Shown one piece after another: positions 7,575-16,280 of a stretch of 58,885 nucleotides of DNA. The stretch is from Betaproteobacteria bacterium (lineage in GTDB: Bacteria; Pseudomonadota; Gammaproteobacteria; Burkholderiales; Rhodocyclaceae). Numbering within the stretch: the first letter of the stretch is position 1; each line of letters opens with the position of its first letter. The notes beneath the pieces are model-generated. The model saw only the letters and a program-made list of their open reading frames with translations. It did no database searches and was not told the DNA's origin. The translations under genes and the position numbers were made by a program. The stretch spans positions 1-58,885 of the forward strand of contig JACRAR010000016.1 in the NCBI GenBank assembly GCA_016234745.1, written 5' to 3'.

Positions 7575-8948
7575 ATGGACCAGAAAATCATCGACATCCT
7601 CGACAAGGATAAAAAATACTGCTCTTACGGCGACACGGTCCACTACGCCGATCCGCCCAAGGTATTTGCATCCTGCGACGGCAGCTATCTTTACGATGAA
7701 AATCGCACGCCCTATCTGGACCTCCAGATGTGGTATTCGGCAGTCAATTTCGGCTATCGCAACCGGCGCCTCAATGACGTTCTCAAAGCCCAGATCGATG
7801 TCATGCCGCAACTGGCCTGCCAGTATCTGCACAAGGAAAAAGTCGAACTCACGGAAATCATCTGCCGCTACATCGAGGAGAAATACGGTGTGAAGGGCCG
7901 CGTGCATTTCAATGTGGGCGGCGCCCAGGCGGTCGAGGATTCGCTCAAGATCGTCCGCAACCACACCGGCAAGACTCATCAGTTCGCCTTCATGGGCGGC
8001 TATCACGGCCGCACCCTGGGCGCTTCGGCGATCACTTCGAGCTACCGTTACCGGCGTCGCTACGGCCACTTTTCCGACCGTGCGCATTTCGTCCCCTACC
8101 CCTACTGCTTCCGCTGCCCCTACGGCATGAAGCAGGAAACCTGCGGCATGTACTGCCACCATGAATTCGAGCGTCTGTTCGAGACCGAGTACAACTCGTT
8201 CTGGGACGACAAGGCCAAAGAATGCGAATTCGCCGCCTTCTACATCGAGACCATCCAGGGCACCGGCGGCTACATCATTCCGCCTGCAGGCTATATACAG
8301 AAACTGGCGCAGACCCTGAAGGAACGCAACATCCTGCTGGTGGTCGATGAAATCCAGATGGGCGTCTATCGCACCGGCAAGCTGTGGTCATGGGAAAACT
8401 TCGGCATCGTCCCGGACGTGTTCGTGTTTGGCAAAGCCATCACCAATGGCCTGAATCCGATCTCCGGCATCTGGGCGCGCGAAGAGTTGATCAGTCCGGA
8501 AAAATTCCCTCCCGGCTCGACCCACTCCACTTTTGCATCCAACCCACTCGGCACGACAGTGGCGCTGGAAGTACTGCGCATGACCCAGGAACACGACTTC
8601 GAACCCGCCATACGCGCACGCGGGGCCTATTTTCTGAAAAAGCTTGAGGCCCTGAAATCACGCTGGAAAGTCATCGGCGATGTCAGCGGCATTGGCCTCG
8701 CTCTGCGCATCGAACTCTGTACCAACGACGGCTATGCCCCAAGCCGGGAATTGGCCGACCGTGTGTTCAACGAAGGCCTCAAGGGCGATTTGCAGGTCGG
8801 CGACAAGAAATACGGCTTGGTGCTCGACATCGGCGGTTACTACAAGAATGTCATCACTCTGGCTCCCTCTTTGCTGATCACCGAAGAGGAAATCGATCTC
8901 GGCATTCAACTGTTCGAGATGCTGCTAAAACGTTGCGGGGCCGAGTAA
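7575..8948 (+). CDS. Class III (omega-type) PLP aminotransferase
   Basis: A 457-residue fold-type I aminotransferase. The PLP lysine is Lys287 in FGKAITNG and the pyridine-binding aspartate is Asp258 in VVDEIQMG. The family moves amino groups from terminal amines such as 4-aminobutyrate, 5-aminovalerate, ornithine or lysine to a keto acid. An insert around residues 178-196 has Cys178, Cys181, Cys190 and Cys194 followed by two His, a feature of one clade of this family. Beside glutaryl/glutaconyl-CoA genes, a 5-aminovalerate or similar five-carbon substrate is attractive, giving glutarate semialdehyde; this is inference. It follows the phosphatase by 42 bases and looks like the last gene of the operon. 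Confidence 0.75.
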   Translation: MDQKIIDILDKDKKYCSYGDTVHYADPPKVFASCDGSYLYDENRTPYLDLQMWYSAVNFGYRNRRLNDVLKAQIDVMPQLACQYLHKEKVELTEIICRYIEEKYGVKGRVHFNVGGAQAVEDSLKIVRNHTGKTHQFAFMGGYHGRTLGASAITSSYRYRRRYGHFSDRAHFVPYPYCFRCPYGMKQETCGMYCHHEFERLFETEYNSFWDDKAKECEFAAFYIETIQGTGGYIIPPAGYIQKLAQTLKERNILLVVDEIQMGVYRTGKLWSWENFGIVPDVFVFGKAITNGLNPISGIWAREELISPEKFPPGSTHSTFASNPLGTTVALEVLRMTQEHDFEPAIRARGAYFLKKLEALKSRWKVIGDVSGIGLALRIELCTNDGYAPSRELADRVFNEGLKGDLQVGDKKYGLVLDIGGYYKNVITLAPSLLITEEEIDLGIQLFEMLLKRCGAE

Positions 8949-9108
8949 TTCCAGTTCGTCCATGACTTCGGCGGCTTGGCCGCGCCATGCCATTTGCGCT
9001 GTCCCATCGGGATTTCATTCGGTCGCCTAGTCGCTTGGTAGTCTTCGTCTTGCCTTCGTGTCACAAACATTTACGAATTGGTGTCCAGCGGTAGGCTAGA
9101 CTTCGCAA

Positions 9109-10056
9109 ATGACTTTACCGACAAATCACCGACCGGTTGCACCGATCGCCCTCTGGCGCCGCTGGCTGTACCGATGGACAGGCAAATCGCCATTGTCAGG
9201 CGGCGCATCCGGGAGTGATGAATCAGATGCCGCACCGATTCCGGACAAGAGTTTTCGCTACGGCGACGGTGCCGATGCCATCCTGCTGATCCACGGCCTG
9301 ACCGGCACGCCAGTGGAAATGCAAACCGTCGGACGCGGTCTGGCAAAGCAAGGTTTCAGCGTCTATGGCGTCCAGCTCGCAGGACACTGCGGCAGCGAGG
9401 CCGATCTGGAGCAGACCAACTGGCGCGACTGGTACCGCAGCATCGAAGATGTATGGCGCGAAATCGACCGCAACCACGCCCATGTGTTCGTCGCCGGAAT
9501 GTCGATGGGGGCGGTGATGGCCATGCATCTTGCCGCCCAGCAACCCGGGAAAATTCACGGCCTGGGCCTGTATTCGACGACCCTGTTCTACGACGGCTGG
9601 GCAGTGCCGAAACTCTCTTTTCTTCTGCCGCTGTTTCTACATACGCCGCTCGGGAAAAATATCCGGTTCATCGAAAACTTTCCCTACGGCATCAAGAATG
9701 AGCGCCTGCGCGACTATATCCATAACAGCATGATGTCCGGAGCGAGCGAACTGGCCGGCAACCTGGGTATGCCTGGTCACTCTTTGCGGGAACTACGGCG
9801 TTTGATCAAGATCGTCAAGCGTGAAATGCCCGCCATCCGTACTCCGGCGCTGGTGCTGCATGCCGCACACGATGATGTGACCAGCCCGCGCAATGCCGAA
9901 TATGTCGCCCGGCACCTGGGCGGCCCGGTGCGCGTGGAACTTCTGCACGACTGCTACCACATGATCACCCTCGACCAGGAACGGGACAAGGTGGTCGATC
10001 TTTCGGCGGAATTTTTCCGCGGCTGCCTGGCAGGCGGTGCCCAGGATAGGCACTGA
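9109..10056 (+). CDS. Alpha/beta hydrolase, carboxylesterase/lysophospholipase-like
   Basis: A 315-residue alpha/beta hydrolase. HGLTGTP carries the oxyanion hole, GMSMG holds the nucleophile Ser132, an Asp lies in HAAHDDVT and the catalytic His in DCYHMI near the C terminus. The pattern is that of Est30-type carboxylesterases and monoacylglycerol-lipase-like enzymes. There is no signal peptide, so it acts in the cytoplasm. About 160 bases of non-coding DNA separate it from the aminotransferase and it faces the convergent response regulator, so it begins the lipid island rather than ending the CoA cluster. A role in turning over acyl esters is inferred. Confidence 0.75.
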   Translation: MTLPTNHRPVAPIALWRRWLYRWTGKSPLSGGASGSDESDAAPIPDKSFRYGDGADAILLIHGLTGTPVEMQTVGRGLAKQGFSVYGVQLAGHCGSEADLEQTNWRDWYRSIEDVWREIDRNHAHVFVAGMSMGAVMAMHLAAQQPGKIHGLGLYSTTLFYDGWAVPKLSFLLPLFLHTPLGKNIRFIENFPYGIKNERLRDYIHNSMMSGASELAGNLGMPGHSLRELRRLIKIVKREMPAIRTPALVLHAAHDDVTSPRNAEYVARHLGGPVRVELLHDCYHMITLDQERDKVVDLSAEFFRGCLAGGAQDRH

Positions 10057-10118
10057 GGTAGAACTGTCGCCAGGAGACACTTGTGCTCATTCCCCGAATT
10101 TGGTGTTCTGCAGACTTT

Positions 10119-11015
10119 CTATTGCAGTGCCGGGTACCTCACCGTGGCAATGACCTTGCTGCCATTGCCGCAGTATTCAAGGCTGTCAAAACTGAGCGCC
10201 TTCGACATCGCAATCCCTCTGCCATGCAAATCGAACACCCGCTCCGGACTGAACTCGACATAGCTCTGCCAGTCGAAACCCTGCCCCTGGTCGGCAATCG
10301 TCACGATGCTGGCAACAGGTGTTTTCTCTAAAGTCACCTCGACGAAACGTGCGGCGAAACGTGGATCTCGCAGACGGGTTGCGACCTCATCTTCCCAGCG
10401 CCCTGCTGCGATCAACTGTCCCTTCTCGGCGTAGGTAATGCCCAGATTGCCGTGTTCGACCGCATTGATCAGGAGTTCGGCATAGCCATTGACGGTACGT
10501 GTGGGATTCATGCTGGCATCCGCCAGCAGCAGCGCCAGATCATTCGCTTCCGCCAGGGTTCTGAAACTGTAGTCTGCTCGGCGCAACAGACTCTGACTGC
10601 TCTCGTGCTTGCCAACCAGTTCGCGTAATTCGCGTTTTTTACGGAACTCGTCCAGCGCATTCTTTATGACCAGCAGCAGGACATCCTCTGCGGAGGGTTT
10701 GATCAAATAATAGGATGCGCCTGCCGCCAAACCTTCGATGATGTCCTGCTGTCGGTTGTCGCCGGTCAGCATCACCACCGGAAGTTCTTTAAGGCGAGCA
10801 TCGGCCTTGATGCGCTTCAATAAAGAAATGCCGTCCTGCCGCGGCATTTGCTTGTCAAGCAGCATCAAGTCGAAATGCGCGGGGGCTCGGTCGATTTTTT
10901 CCCAGGCGGCCAGGCCGTCTTCGGCGGTGTCCACCTTGTACCCTGACTCTTCGAGCGTCTCCCGCGTCAACGACCGGAAAAAGTCGTCGTCATCGACAAC
11001 CAGCAAGTTGGCCAT
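10119..11015 (-). CDS. Response regulator with C-terminal histidine-kinase-like ATPase domain
   Basis: A 298-residue protein with a receiver domain at residues 1-120 (acidic pocket VVDDDD, phospho-acceptor Asp54 in LLDKQMP, conserved Lys in IKPS) and an ATP-binding domain from about 160. The latter shows an N-box (ELLINAVEHGN) and a G-box (DQGQGFDW) but no phospho-histidine domain. This resembles RsbW/anti-sigma-type or phosphatase-partner ATPases rather than a full kinase. It ends the long minus-strand lipid block, two bases after the acyltransferase gene, so it may set the output of the lipid genes or a sigma-factor switch. The longer upstream frame is out-of-frame overlap with that gene; the ATG at 11015 starts the receiver fold exactly. 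Confidence 0.8.
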   Translation of the reverse strand: MANLLVVDDDDFFRSLTRETLEESGYKVDTAEDGLAAWEKIDRAPAHFDLMLLDKQMPRQDGISLLKRIKADARLKELPVVMLTGDNRQQDIIEGLAAGASYYLIKPSAEDVLLLVIKNALDEFRKKRELRELVGKHESSQSLLRRADYSFRTLAEANDLALLLADASMNPTRTVNGYAELLINAVEHGNLGITYAEKGQLIAAGRWEDEVATRLRDPRFAARFVEVTLEKTPVASIVTIADQGQGFDWQSYVEFSPERVFDLHGRGIAMSKALSFDSLEYCGNGSKVIATVRYPALQ

Positions 11016-11017
11016 GA

Positions 11018-12181
11018 TTAGCGGTGCTCCTCTTCCGGGTGCGCCTTGAGGAAGCGCGCCAGATCCTCGTCCAGTGTAGCCCAAGAAACTGTTTTCGCCA
11101 CCAGCCCATAGATCATATGGATCAGCGGGTTGCGGTGGCGGCAATAATTGGTCAGCGGCACCAGACGGTGGCCCAACTCGATCTTCGGCGCATAACCGGT
11201 CTGTCCGCTCTGGATGGAGCGGGCGCCTCGGCTCAGCGCCCAATCCAGGGCAGCATCCCATAGACGAAAGTAAAGCAACCACTCCTTGGGACGGGCGTAA
11301 TCGATGCCAATGAATTTGTTGATGACATGATGCTCCGAGGCAAAGCACAGCATGAAGGCGATCATCGATCCGCTATCCTGTTCGCGCAATATGATGAAGT
11401 AGGCAGCAGGTGTCTGGGCAATGCGCTCGAAAAAGGCACGATTGAGCCGCTCGAATTTGGTTGTAGCTTTTTCGTAGGTCAGCCAGAAAAGGTTGAAAAT
11501 TTCGTTCATGGCTGCCTGGTCGGGATATTGGATCACGTCGACTTTGACCCCGACCTTTTCTGCGCTGCGCCGGATTTTCTTTTTCAATATATGGCGGCGG
11601 GAAGCCTTGAGCGAGGCGAAATATTCCTCCTTGGTGACCCCGGGCAATACCGCCATTGTTCCTGGATAACTGCGTAGCGGGAACAAACCCTCATGTTTCG
11701 CCAAGCGTGAGAACTCGTCGCCATAGCTCGCCGGAAAATCCTTCCACACCAGCATCGGTGCCTTCAACTTGCGCGCCTGCAATAGCAAGGCCTGGTGCAC
11801 TGCTCGCATCGCCTGCAAGCGATTGACCTCGGGCAGTAGGCCGAGGCTGCCCTCATCGGCGCAGGGCGAACCGAGAAACAAGGTGCGCTGATACAGCAGA
11901 GAGGGTTTCAAACGCCCAAGCAGCCGCGCCATGGGCATGAGTGCAGGGGGCAGCACCAGTTGCATCGGCACATCCATCTTGAAAGTCGGTGCAATACCTA
12001 CCGGTTCTCCATTGCACTGGATGAGTCCGTACCAGAACTGGAACTGATCCTCCAGTCCGCTTGCGTGAAGCGCCTGATACCACCAGCGCCCCTCGAGAGG
12101 TGGCAGAAAGCAGGCCTCCCAAAGACTTTGCGGAATCTCTTCGACTGAGGACCGCCAATCGACCTGAAAAACGGAATCCAT
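11018..12181 (-). CDS. FemAB/GNAT-like acyltransferase
   Basis: A 387-residue protein of the peptidoglycan-bridge (FemAB-like) and long GNAT group. A double GNAT fold is suggested by LKASRRHILKKKIRRS in the middle and the C-terminal LYFRLWDAALDWALSRGARS. Members transfer acyl or aminoacyl groups to amines on lipids, peptidoglycan or proteins. It overlaps the small transporter upstream (TGATG) and is two bases from the response regulator, so it belongs to the lipid operon. It is distinct from the ceramide-synthase-like protein at 33561-34715 and could add a second acyl or aminoacyl group, for example to a sphingolipid headgroup. The substrate is not readable from sequence. Confidence 0.65.
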   Translation of the reverse strand: MDSVFQVDWRSSVEEIPQSLWEACFLPPLEGRWWYQALHASGLEDQFQFWYGLIQCNGEPVGIAPTFKMDVPMQLVLPPALMPMARLLGRLKPSLLYQRTLFLGSPCADEGSLGLLPEVNRLQAMRAVHQALLLQARKLKAPMLVWKDFPASYGDEFSRLAKHEGLFPLRSYPGTMAVLPGVTKEEYFASLKASRRHILKKKIRRSAEKVGVKVDVIQYPDQAAMNEIFNLFWLTYEKATTKFERLNRAFFERIAQTPAAYFIILREQDSGSMIAFMLCFASEHHVINKFIGIDYARPKEWLLYFRLWDAALDWALSRGARSIQSGQTGYAPKIELGHRLVPLTNYCRHRNPLIHMIYGLVAKTVSWATLDEDLARFLKAHPEEEHR

Positions 12182-12513
12182 CACCCTTGCGACGCTACCA
12201 TCGCGCAACCCATGACGATCAGCCCCAGTCCGGCGATGCGCCGCGCATCCAGGGACTCTTTGAGGAGCCAGCGGGAAAAACCGCTCACGGCCAGGAAGCT
12301 GGCGGCGCCAAGCGGGTAGGCGACGCTGATGTCCAGCCATTGCAGGGCAATCGAATAGAGCAAGGCTTCCACGCAAAAAAAGCCCACTCCCATGCCGATC
12401 CAAGCCAACTTTCCCGCGACGAGCATGGACGACCTCTTCAGGCACACCTGGGCAAATCCTTCGATCAGCGCACAGATCAACACCAAGCCGATGCCAAGCT
12501 CCATCGAACTCAT
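12181..12513 (-). CDS. EmrE/EamA-like four-helix membrane protein, subunit 2
   Basis: A 110-residue protein with four predicted membrane helices and the drug/metabolite transporter pattern (glutamate in ALIEGFAQV in helix 1, ISVAYPLGAA in the third). It resembles the half-size flippases ArnE/ArnF and the multidrug pump EmrE. It overlaps its partner at 12510 by four bases (ATGA) and the acyltransferase at 12181 (TGATG), so translation is coupled. Within this lipid block, a role in flipping an undecaprenyl-linked or lipid-linked precursor is more likely than drug export; that is inference. The long open frame extending to 12945 is overlap with the partner gene. Confidence 0.7.
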   Translation of the reverse strand: MSSMELGIGLVLICALIEGFAQVCLKRSSMLVAGKLAWIGMGVGFFCVEALLYSIALQWLDISVAYPLGAASFLAVSGFSRWLLKESLDARRIAGLGLIVMGCAMVASQG

Positions 12514-12932
12514 CGCGGTGGCTCCGAATCGGCCTGGGTACTGCGCGGACCCTGGCTGGTCAGCCAGACCCCGGCCAGGATAAGCAGAATCCCCGTGGTT
12601 TTGACCGGCCCGATCGCTTCGCCGAACAACCACCAGGAAGCCACGGAAACCGTGAGGTAGCTGATCGAGGTGATCGGTTGGGCAAAGCTCAGGTCGGCAT
12701 GCTTGAGTACGCCGAGCCAGTTCCACAACTGCACCAGGAACAAGCCAATCACCACGGCAAACCAGGGCTGACTGAAAACTGCAAGGAGAGTGGTTTGCAG
12801 CGGTGCATTGTCCGGCAAGCCCTCCACTGCATGTTTCCACAGCAACTGGGCCAGCGTGTCCAAAACGATGGTGAAGGCCAGGGCAAGCGCCAATGCCGGA
12901 GTTAGTCCATGGAGAGGATTCTTGTCGCCCAT
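12510..12932 (-). CDS. EmrE/EamA-like four-helix membrane protein, subunit 1
   Basis: A 140-residue membrane protein with four hydrophobic helices and a short hydrophilic tail. LDTLAQLLWKHAVEG in helix 1 and FAQPITSISYLTVSVASWWLFGE in helices 3-4 follow the drug/metabolite transporter half-unit pattern. Together with the overlapping 110-residue protein it would form an antiparallel heterodimer, as ArnE-ArnF does for aminoarabinose lipid flipping. It lies 72 bases downstream of the ketosynthase gene. The transported compound is unknown. Confidence 0.7.
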   Translation of the reverse strand: MGDKNPLHGLTPALALALAFTIVLDTLAQLLWKHAVEGLPDNAPLQTTLLAVFSQPWFAVVIGLFLVQLWNWLGVLKHADLSFAQPITSISYLTVSVASWWLFGEAIGPVKTTGILLILAGVWLTSQGPRSTQADSEPPR

Positions 12933-13004
12933 TGCTATTGGTCAAGCGGCATCAGAAGCAGCCACAGGCGCGCTCGTCCGGTCCCGCGGCTATTGGTCAG
13001 CGCT

Positions 13005-14240
13005 TCAGGGCACGTAGCGCTTGGCAATAACCACCGCATTATTGCCACCGAAACCGAACGAGTTCGACATGACCGCATCCAGCTTGCTCAAGGTTCGCGC
13101 ACCCTCACTCACGTAATCCAGATCGCATTCCGGATCAGGGTTGTTCAAGTGCGCCGTCGGGGGCGCGGTGCGACAGCGCATGGCTTCAATCGCCGCAATC
13201 ATTTCCAGCGCACCGGTCGCGCCCATCAGATGTCCGTGCAAAGCCTTGGTGGCGCTGATCGGCACGTTGCGCGCGTGTGCGCCGAACACCTGCTTGATGG
13301 CGTTGGTCTCGCTCAAGTCGCCGACCTTGGTACCGGTTCCATGCGCATTGATATGGTCGATCTGCCGTGGTGCCATGCCGGCTTCAGTCAGCGCCGCCTT
13401 GATGGCTCGCGCCTGACCGCCCTGGTCGGGTTGGGCGATGTGGCCGGCATCGGTGGTGTTGCCATAGCCGACGATCTCGGCCAGGATGTCCGCACCGCGC
13501 TGTTTGGCCGCCTGCTCATCTTCGAGGATCAATGCCGCTGCACCCTCCCCCAGAACGAACCCGGTACGGTCCGCGGAAAAAGGACGGCAGGAGGTCTCCG
13601 GTCGATTCGGATCGACCTTGGCGAGCGTCTGCAAGGATTCCCACGCCTTGATCACCCCCTGGGTCAGCAAGGCTTCGCCGCCACCTGCGACCGCCGTCTT
13701 GATCAGGCCAAAGCGTATCGCACGGAAGGCCTCACCGATCGCCACATTGGACGAGGAGCAAGCGGAAGAAAAAGTGTAGCTGGGGCCACGGATGCCGTAT
13801 TCGATGCCAATCTGCCCGGTCGCGGCGTTGTTCATGACCATCACGATGGTCGAGGGCTTGAGTCGCGCGGCTCGTGTGACGAGCACGTCGTTATAGGCTG
13901 TCTCAAGGCTGTTCGCTCCGCCCAAACTGGTACCCCAGTAGATTCCCGCAGACTCCCCCGCATCCTCAGAGAAGTCGATACCCGACTGACTCACCGATTC
14001 CTTAACGGCCAGCAGGGATAGCTGCGCCACGCGATCGAGAGCAATCCGGCGCAACTTGGTGAAGTGTTGCGTTAGTTCTGACAGGACTGGTGCGGTAATC
14101 TGGCTGTATTCCGCAGCAGCCCAGGATGGCTGAAACCGGCGGACGCCCGATCGCCCCTCCAGAAGTGCCTCAAAAAACGTGCGGACATCGTTTCCCAGCG
14201 GTGCGACGGCGCCCATGCCGGTGACGACCACGCGCCTCAT
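13005..14240 (-). CDS. Beta-ketoacyl-ACP synthase, FabF-like
   Basis: A 411-residue condensing enzyme with an intact Cys-His-His triad: Cys161 in SSACSSSN, His300 in NAHGTGT and His337 in LHGHLMGATG, plus Lys332. It elongates acyl chains on acyl carrier protein by decarboxylative Claisen condensation. Its gene is one base after that of a dedicated acyl carrier protein, unlike housekeeping fabF, which sits in the fab operon. This suggests it makes a special acyl chain for the lipids of this island. The start chosen is ATG at 14240 (MRRVVVTGMG), since the frame upstream overlaps the carrier gene. Activity is well supported; the product chain is not known. Confidence 0.85.
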   Translation of the reverse strand: MRRVVVTGMGAVAPLGNDVRTFFEALLEGRSGVRRFQPSWAAAEYSQITAPVLSELTQHFTKLRRIALDRVAQLSLLAVKESVSQSGIDFSEDAGESAGIYWGTSLGGANSLETAYNDVLVTRAARLKPSTIVMVMNNAATGQIGIEYGIRGPSYTFSSACSSSNVAIGEAFRAIRFGLIKTAVAGGGEALLTQGVIKAWESLQTLAKVDPNRPETSCRPFSADRTGFVLGEGAAALILEDEQAAKQRGADILAEIVGYGNTTDAGHIAQPDQGGQARAIKAALTEAGMAPRQIDHINAHGTGTKVGDLSETNAIKQVFGAHARNVPISATKALHGHLMGATGALEMIAAIEAMRCRTAPPTAHLNNPDPECDLDYVSEGARTLSKLDAVMSNSFGFGGNNAVVIAKRYVP

Positions 14241-14241
14241 G

Positions 14242-14499
14242 TCAGTTTGAGGCCGCTGATACTGCCTGCTGTTGCGCCAGCAGCCGATCAATTTCCCGGG
14301 CGATGTCGCCGACGGTCTTCACGGCCACGGGATTATCGGACATGCGCAACTTGAATTTATCTTCCAGCAGAAACATGAATTCGATGGTCGCCAAAGAATC
14401 GACTCCAAGTTCTTCAAGATTCGCTTCACTGCCTACCTGGCTTGCCTCCAAGCCAAATTCTTCGATCATCAGTTGCTGGATTATGCTTAATGAATTCAT
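14242..14499 (-). CDS. Acyl carrier protein, first of two
   Basis: An 85-residue carrier with the phosphopantetheine serine Ser35 in GVDSLATIEF and the usual four-helix acidic pattern. It holds growing or finished acyl chains as thioesters. Its gene precedes the FabF-like ketosynthase with one intervening base, so the two make a dedicated chain-extension pair. A second, divergent carrier lies at 37930-38193 beside serine palmitoyltransferase; the two are not close copies, which argues for different jobs. Confidence 0.85.
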   Translation of the reverse strand: MNSLSIIQQLMIEEFGLEASQVGSEANLEELGVDSLATIEFMFLLEDKFKLRMSDNPVAVKTVGDIAREIDRLLAQQQAVSAASN

Positions 14500-14616
14500 G
14501 CGTCGTTCGCTAAAACTACCCGGGGGGAGGGAATTGAGTCATCCAGGGCACGAATTCTATTACGAAACCCTTAACCTAACCAATTCGCCCCCGACACCCA
14601 TGAAACATGCATCAGC
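14500..14616. other. Intergenic spacer between carrier protein and phosphatase genes
   Basis: No gene, clear hairpin or promoter hexamer pair stands out in these 117 bases. A purine-rich run (14522-14531) lies on the plus strand. It probably holds the promoter of the acyl carrier protein-ketosynthase pair. Confidence 0.3.
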
Positions 14617-15264
14617 TCACTCCGGATGGTCTGAGCCGCTGTCCATGTTCGGGTCAAGGTGGAACTGTTCTGCCCATGCCACCAGGCGCCAGTTGCCCTG
14701 ATGATGCTCGAACCAGTTGATGCCGGCGTTGGGCATCGGATAGTCGCGCGGTGCATCAAGGTCGCGTCCGGTGGCCCTTCTGAAAATCACGTCCAGCACC
14801 CCGCCATGCGTCACCAGCAGCAGGCTGGCTCCCATTTGGGATTCAATCAGGCCTTCGATCGAATTCACCACCCGGGCGGAGAACACCCTCATCGTCTCTC
14901 CCGTGCCGAATGCGTAATCCGGATCGCGATCCAGATAGCGCGCATGAGCCTCCGGGTGGCTAATGGCGAGCTCATCGATGGTCTTTCCCTCGAGCACGCC
15001 GGAATGCCGCTCACGCAACCCCGGCAAGGGATGAAGCGGCAGAGCCAGCCGCTTGGCCACGATCTCGGCGGTTTGCCAGGATCGACGCAGATCACTGCTA
15101 TACACGGCACGAAACTTCAATTCGACAAGGCCGTCTGCCGTTGCATGGGACTGGCTGAGTCCGGCCTCGTTGAGTGGCACGTCGAGATGTCCCTGAATGC
15201 GTTTTTCGGCATTCCAGTCAGTTTCCCCATGGCGGACAATGCACAGGCGGGTCAGGTTTTCCAA
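14617..15264 (-). CDS. Histidine phosphatase family protein
   Basis: A 215-residue phosphoglycerate-mutase-fold phosphatase with the phospho-acceptor His12 in VRHGETDWN, Glu in LRERHSGVLEG and the second histidine in LLVTHGGVLDV. Family members remove phosphate from sugars, nucleotides or adenosylcobalamin precursors. No cobalamin genes are here, so the block context suggests a phosphorylated lipid-headgroup precursor such as a phosphoglycerate or sugar phosphate. It follows the nucleotidyltransferase-like gene by 86 bases on the same strand. The catalytic call is firm; the substrate is not. Confidence 0.8.
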   Translation of the reverse strand: MENLTRLCIVRHGETDWNAEKRIQGHLDVPLNEAGLSQSHATADGLVELKFRAVYSSDLRRSWQTAEIVAKRLALPLHPLPGLRERHSGVLEGKTIDELAISHPEAHARYLDRDPDYAFGTGETMRVFSARVVNSIEGLIESQMGASLLLVTHGGVLDVIFRRATGRDLDAPRDYPMPNAGINWFEHHQGNWRLVAWAEQFHLDPNMDSGSDHPE

Positions 15265-15350
15265 AGTCAGTCCTGCTGTAAAACAAAGCGCGCAATGTAG
15301 ACAATAAGCAGAGCTTCGGCAACCACCCTGCTCAGTGACTGAAAGTCGTG

Positions 15351-16280
15351 CTAGCGGAATCCGCCCAGCCGCCAGGTCTGCCAGAACGCACCGAGGGCGC
15401 CCAGCAGAGGGAAACGTCGCATGAACGGGGTGATCTCGAGTTTCACCCCGGAATGGCGCTCAATTTTCCAGGCGATGTAGGCGATGCCACCGTCGAACGT
15501 CAATGATGCCTTCAGCAGGCGAAGCAGGCTCAGAAACTTGCCTTGTGCCTGGCGCATGGTCCAACTCAATGTGCTGAGCCACCGCTGTCGACGCGTACTC
15601 GGATTGCTATAGCGCCCTGTCGGTGTGATGCCCCAGCCCTGCTCGACGGCAACGGCGCGAGTCAGCGCCGTGAACTCGCCGGCAGAATCGGCATAGTGCG
15701 CACAGATTCTGCCTGGGCGTTCCGGCCGCAATTCCGCCGCATAGCTGAGCAGCAAACCTCTGGTCCACAAGTCCTCGGCATCGAACTCCGCCGGCAACCG
15801 GGGCACCGCGTGCCGTACGAAAGTGACGGTGGCGCGCATGAGCGCCTGCAACACGCGCTGGCTTATGACTTCGTCGGCGCTATACAACAGACCGCAAGGT
15901 TGCGCAAACCTGCCCCACAGATAGGAATGAAACCAGTGCGCCGTGCCGCGCTCGAACTGCGGCAACGAGACCACCGCATACTTTGCGCGCACGGTACGCC
16001 CTGCAAATGGTATTTCAAGATAATAAACGTTGGGCGCCAGCACCCGATTGGCGAGTGCCGGCAGCAAGCGCCCGTAAGCCGCGCGATAGTCATCCACCAG
16101 AAGATAGAGATCAGCAATGCCGCCGCTGTCGTCGTTGGAACGGCGGCAGGAGCCATAGAACAACACCGCCAACACGTGTGCGCCAAAGCGCTGGCGAAGG
16201 ACTTCCCCGAGCGCCTTAACCGGGGCCGGTGCTTGCCTGCCCGACAGACCCAGGATCACATCCTGTAGTGGAGAACTCAT
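15351..16280 (-). CDS. Nucleotidyltransferase-fold protein of the sphingolipid headgroup operon
   Basis: A 309-residue protein with the start of a polymerase-beta-type nucleotidyltransferase: FYGS (residues 41-44) followed by IADLYLLVDD. The canonical DxD appears as Asp57-Leu-Tyr59, so one metal ligand may be lost or supplied by Asp63/Asp64. The rest is unlike common families. The gene overlaps the lipid kinase by four bases (ATGA, start 16280), and a comparable trio of nucleotidyltransferase-like, lipid kinase and phosphotransferase genes accompanies ceramide genes in Caulobacter (cpg genes), as I recall. It may act on the phosphorylated ceramide or its headgroup. Function remains inferred from position. 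Confidence 0.6.
   Translation of the reverse strand: MSSPLQDVILGLSGRQAPAPVKALGEVLRQRFGAHVLAVLFYGSCRRSNDDSGGIADLYLLVDDYRAAYGRLLPALANRVLAPNVYYLEIPFAGRTVRAKYAVVSLPQFERGTAHWFHSYLWGRFAQPCGLLYSADEVISQRVLQALMRATVTFVRHAVPRLPAEFDAEDLWTRGLLLSYAAELRPERPGRICAHYADSAGEFTALTRAVAVEQGWGITPTGRYSNPSTRRQRWLSTLSWTMRQAQGKFLSLLRLLKASLTFDGGIAYIAWKIERHSGVKLEITPFMRRFPLLGALGAFWQTWRLGGFR

Noticed and set aside
12909-14021. Plus-strand frame of 370 codons over the ketosynthase
   Set aside because: It is antisense to an intact ketosynthase with all catalytic residues and has His/Arg-rich shadow composition.
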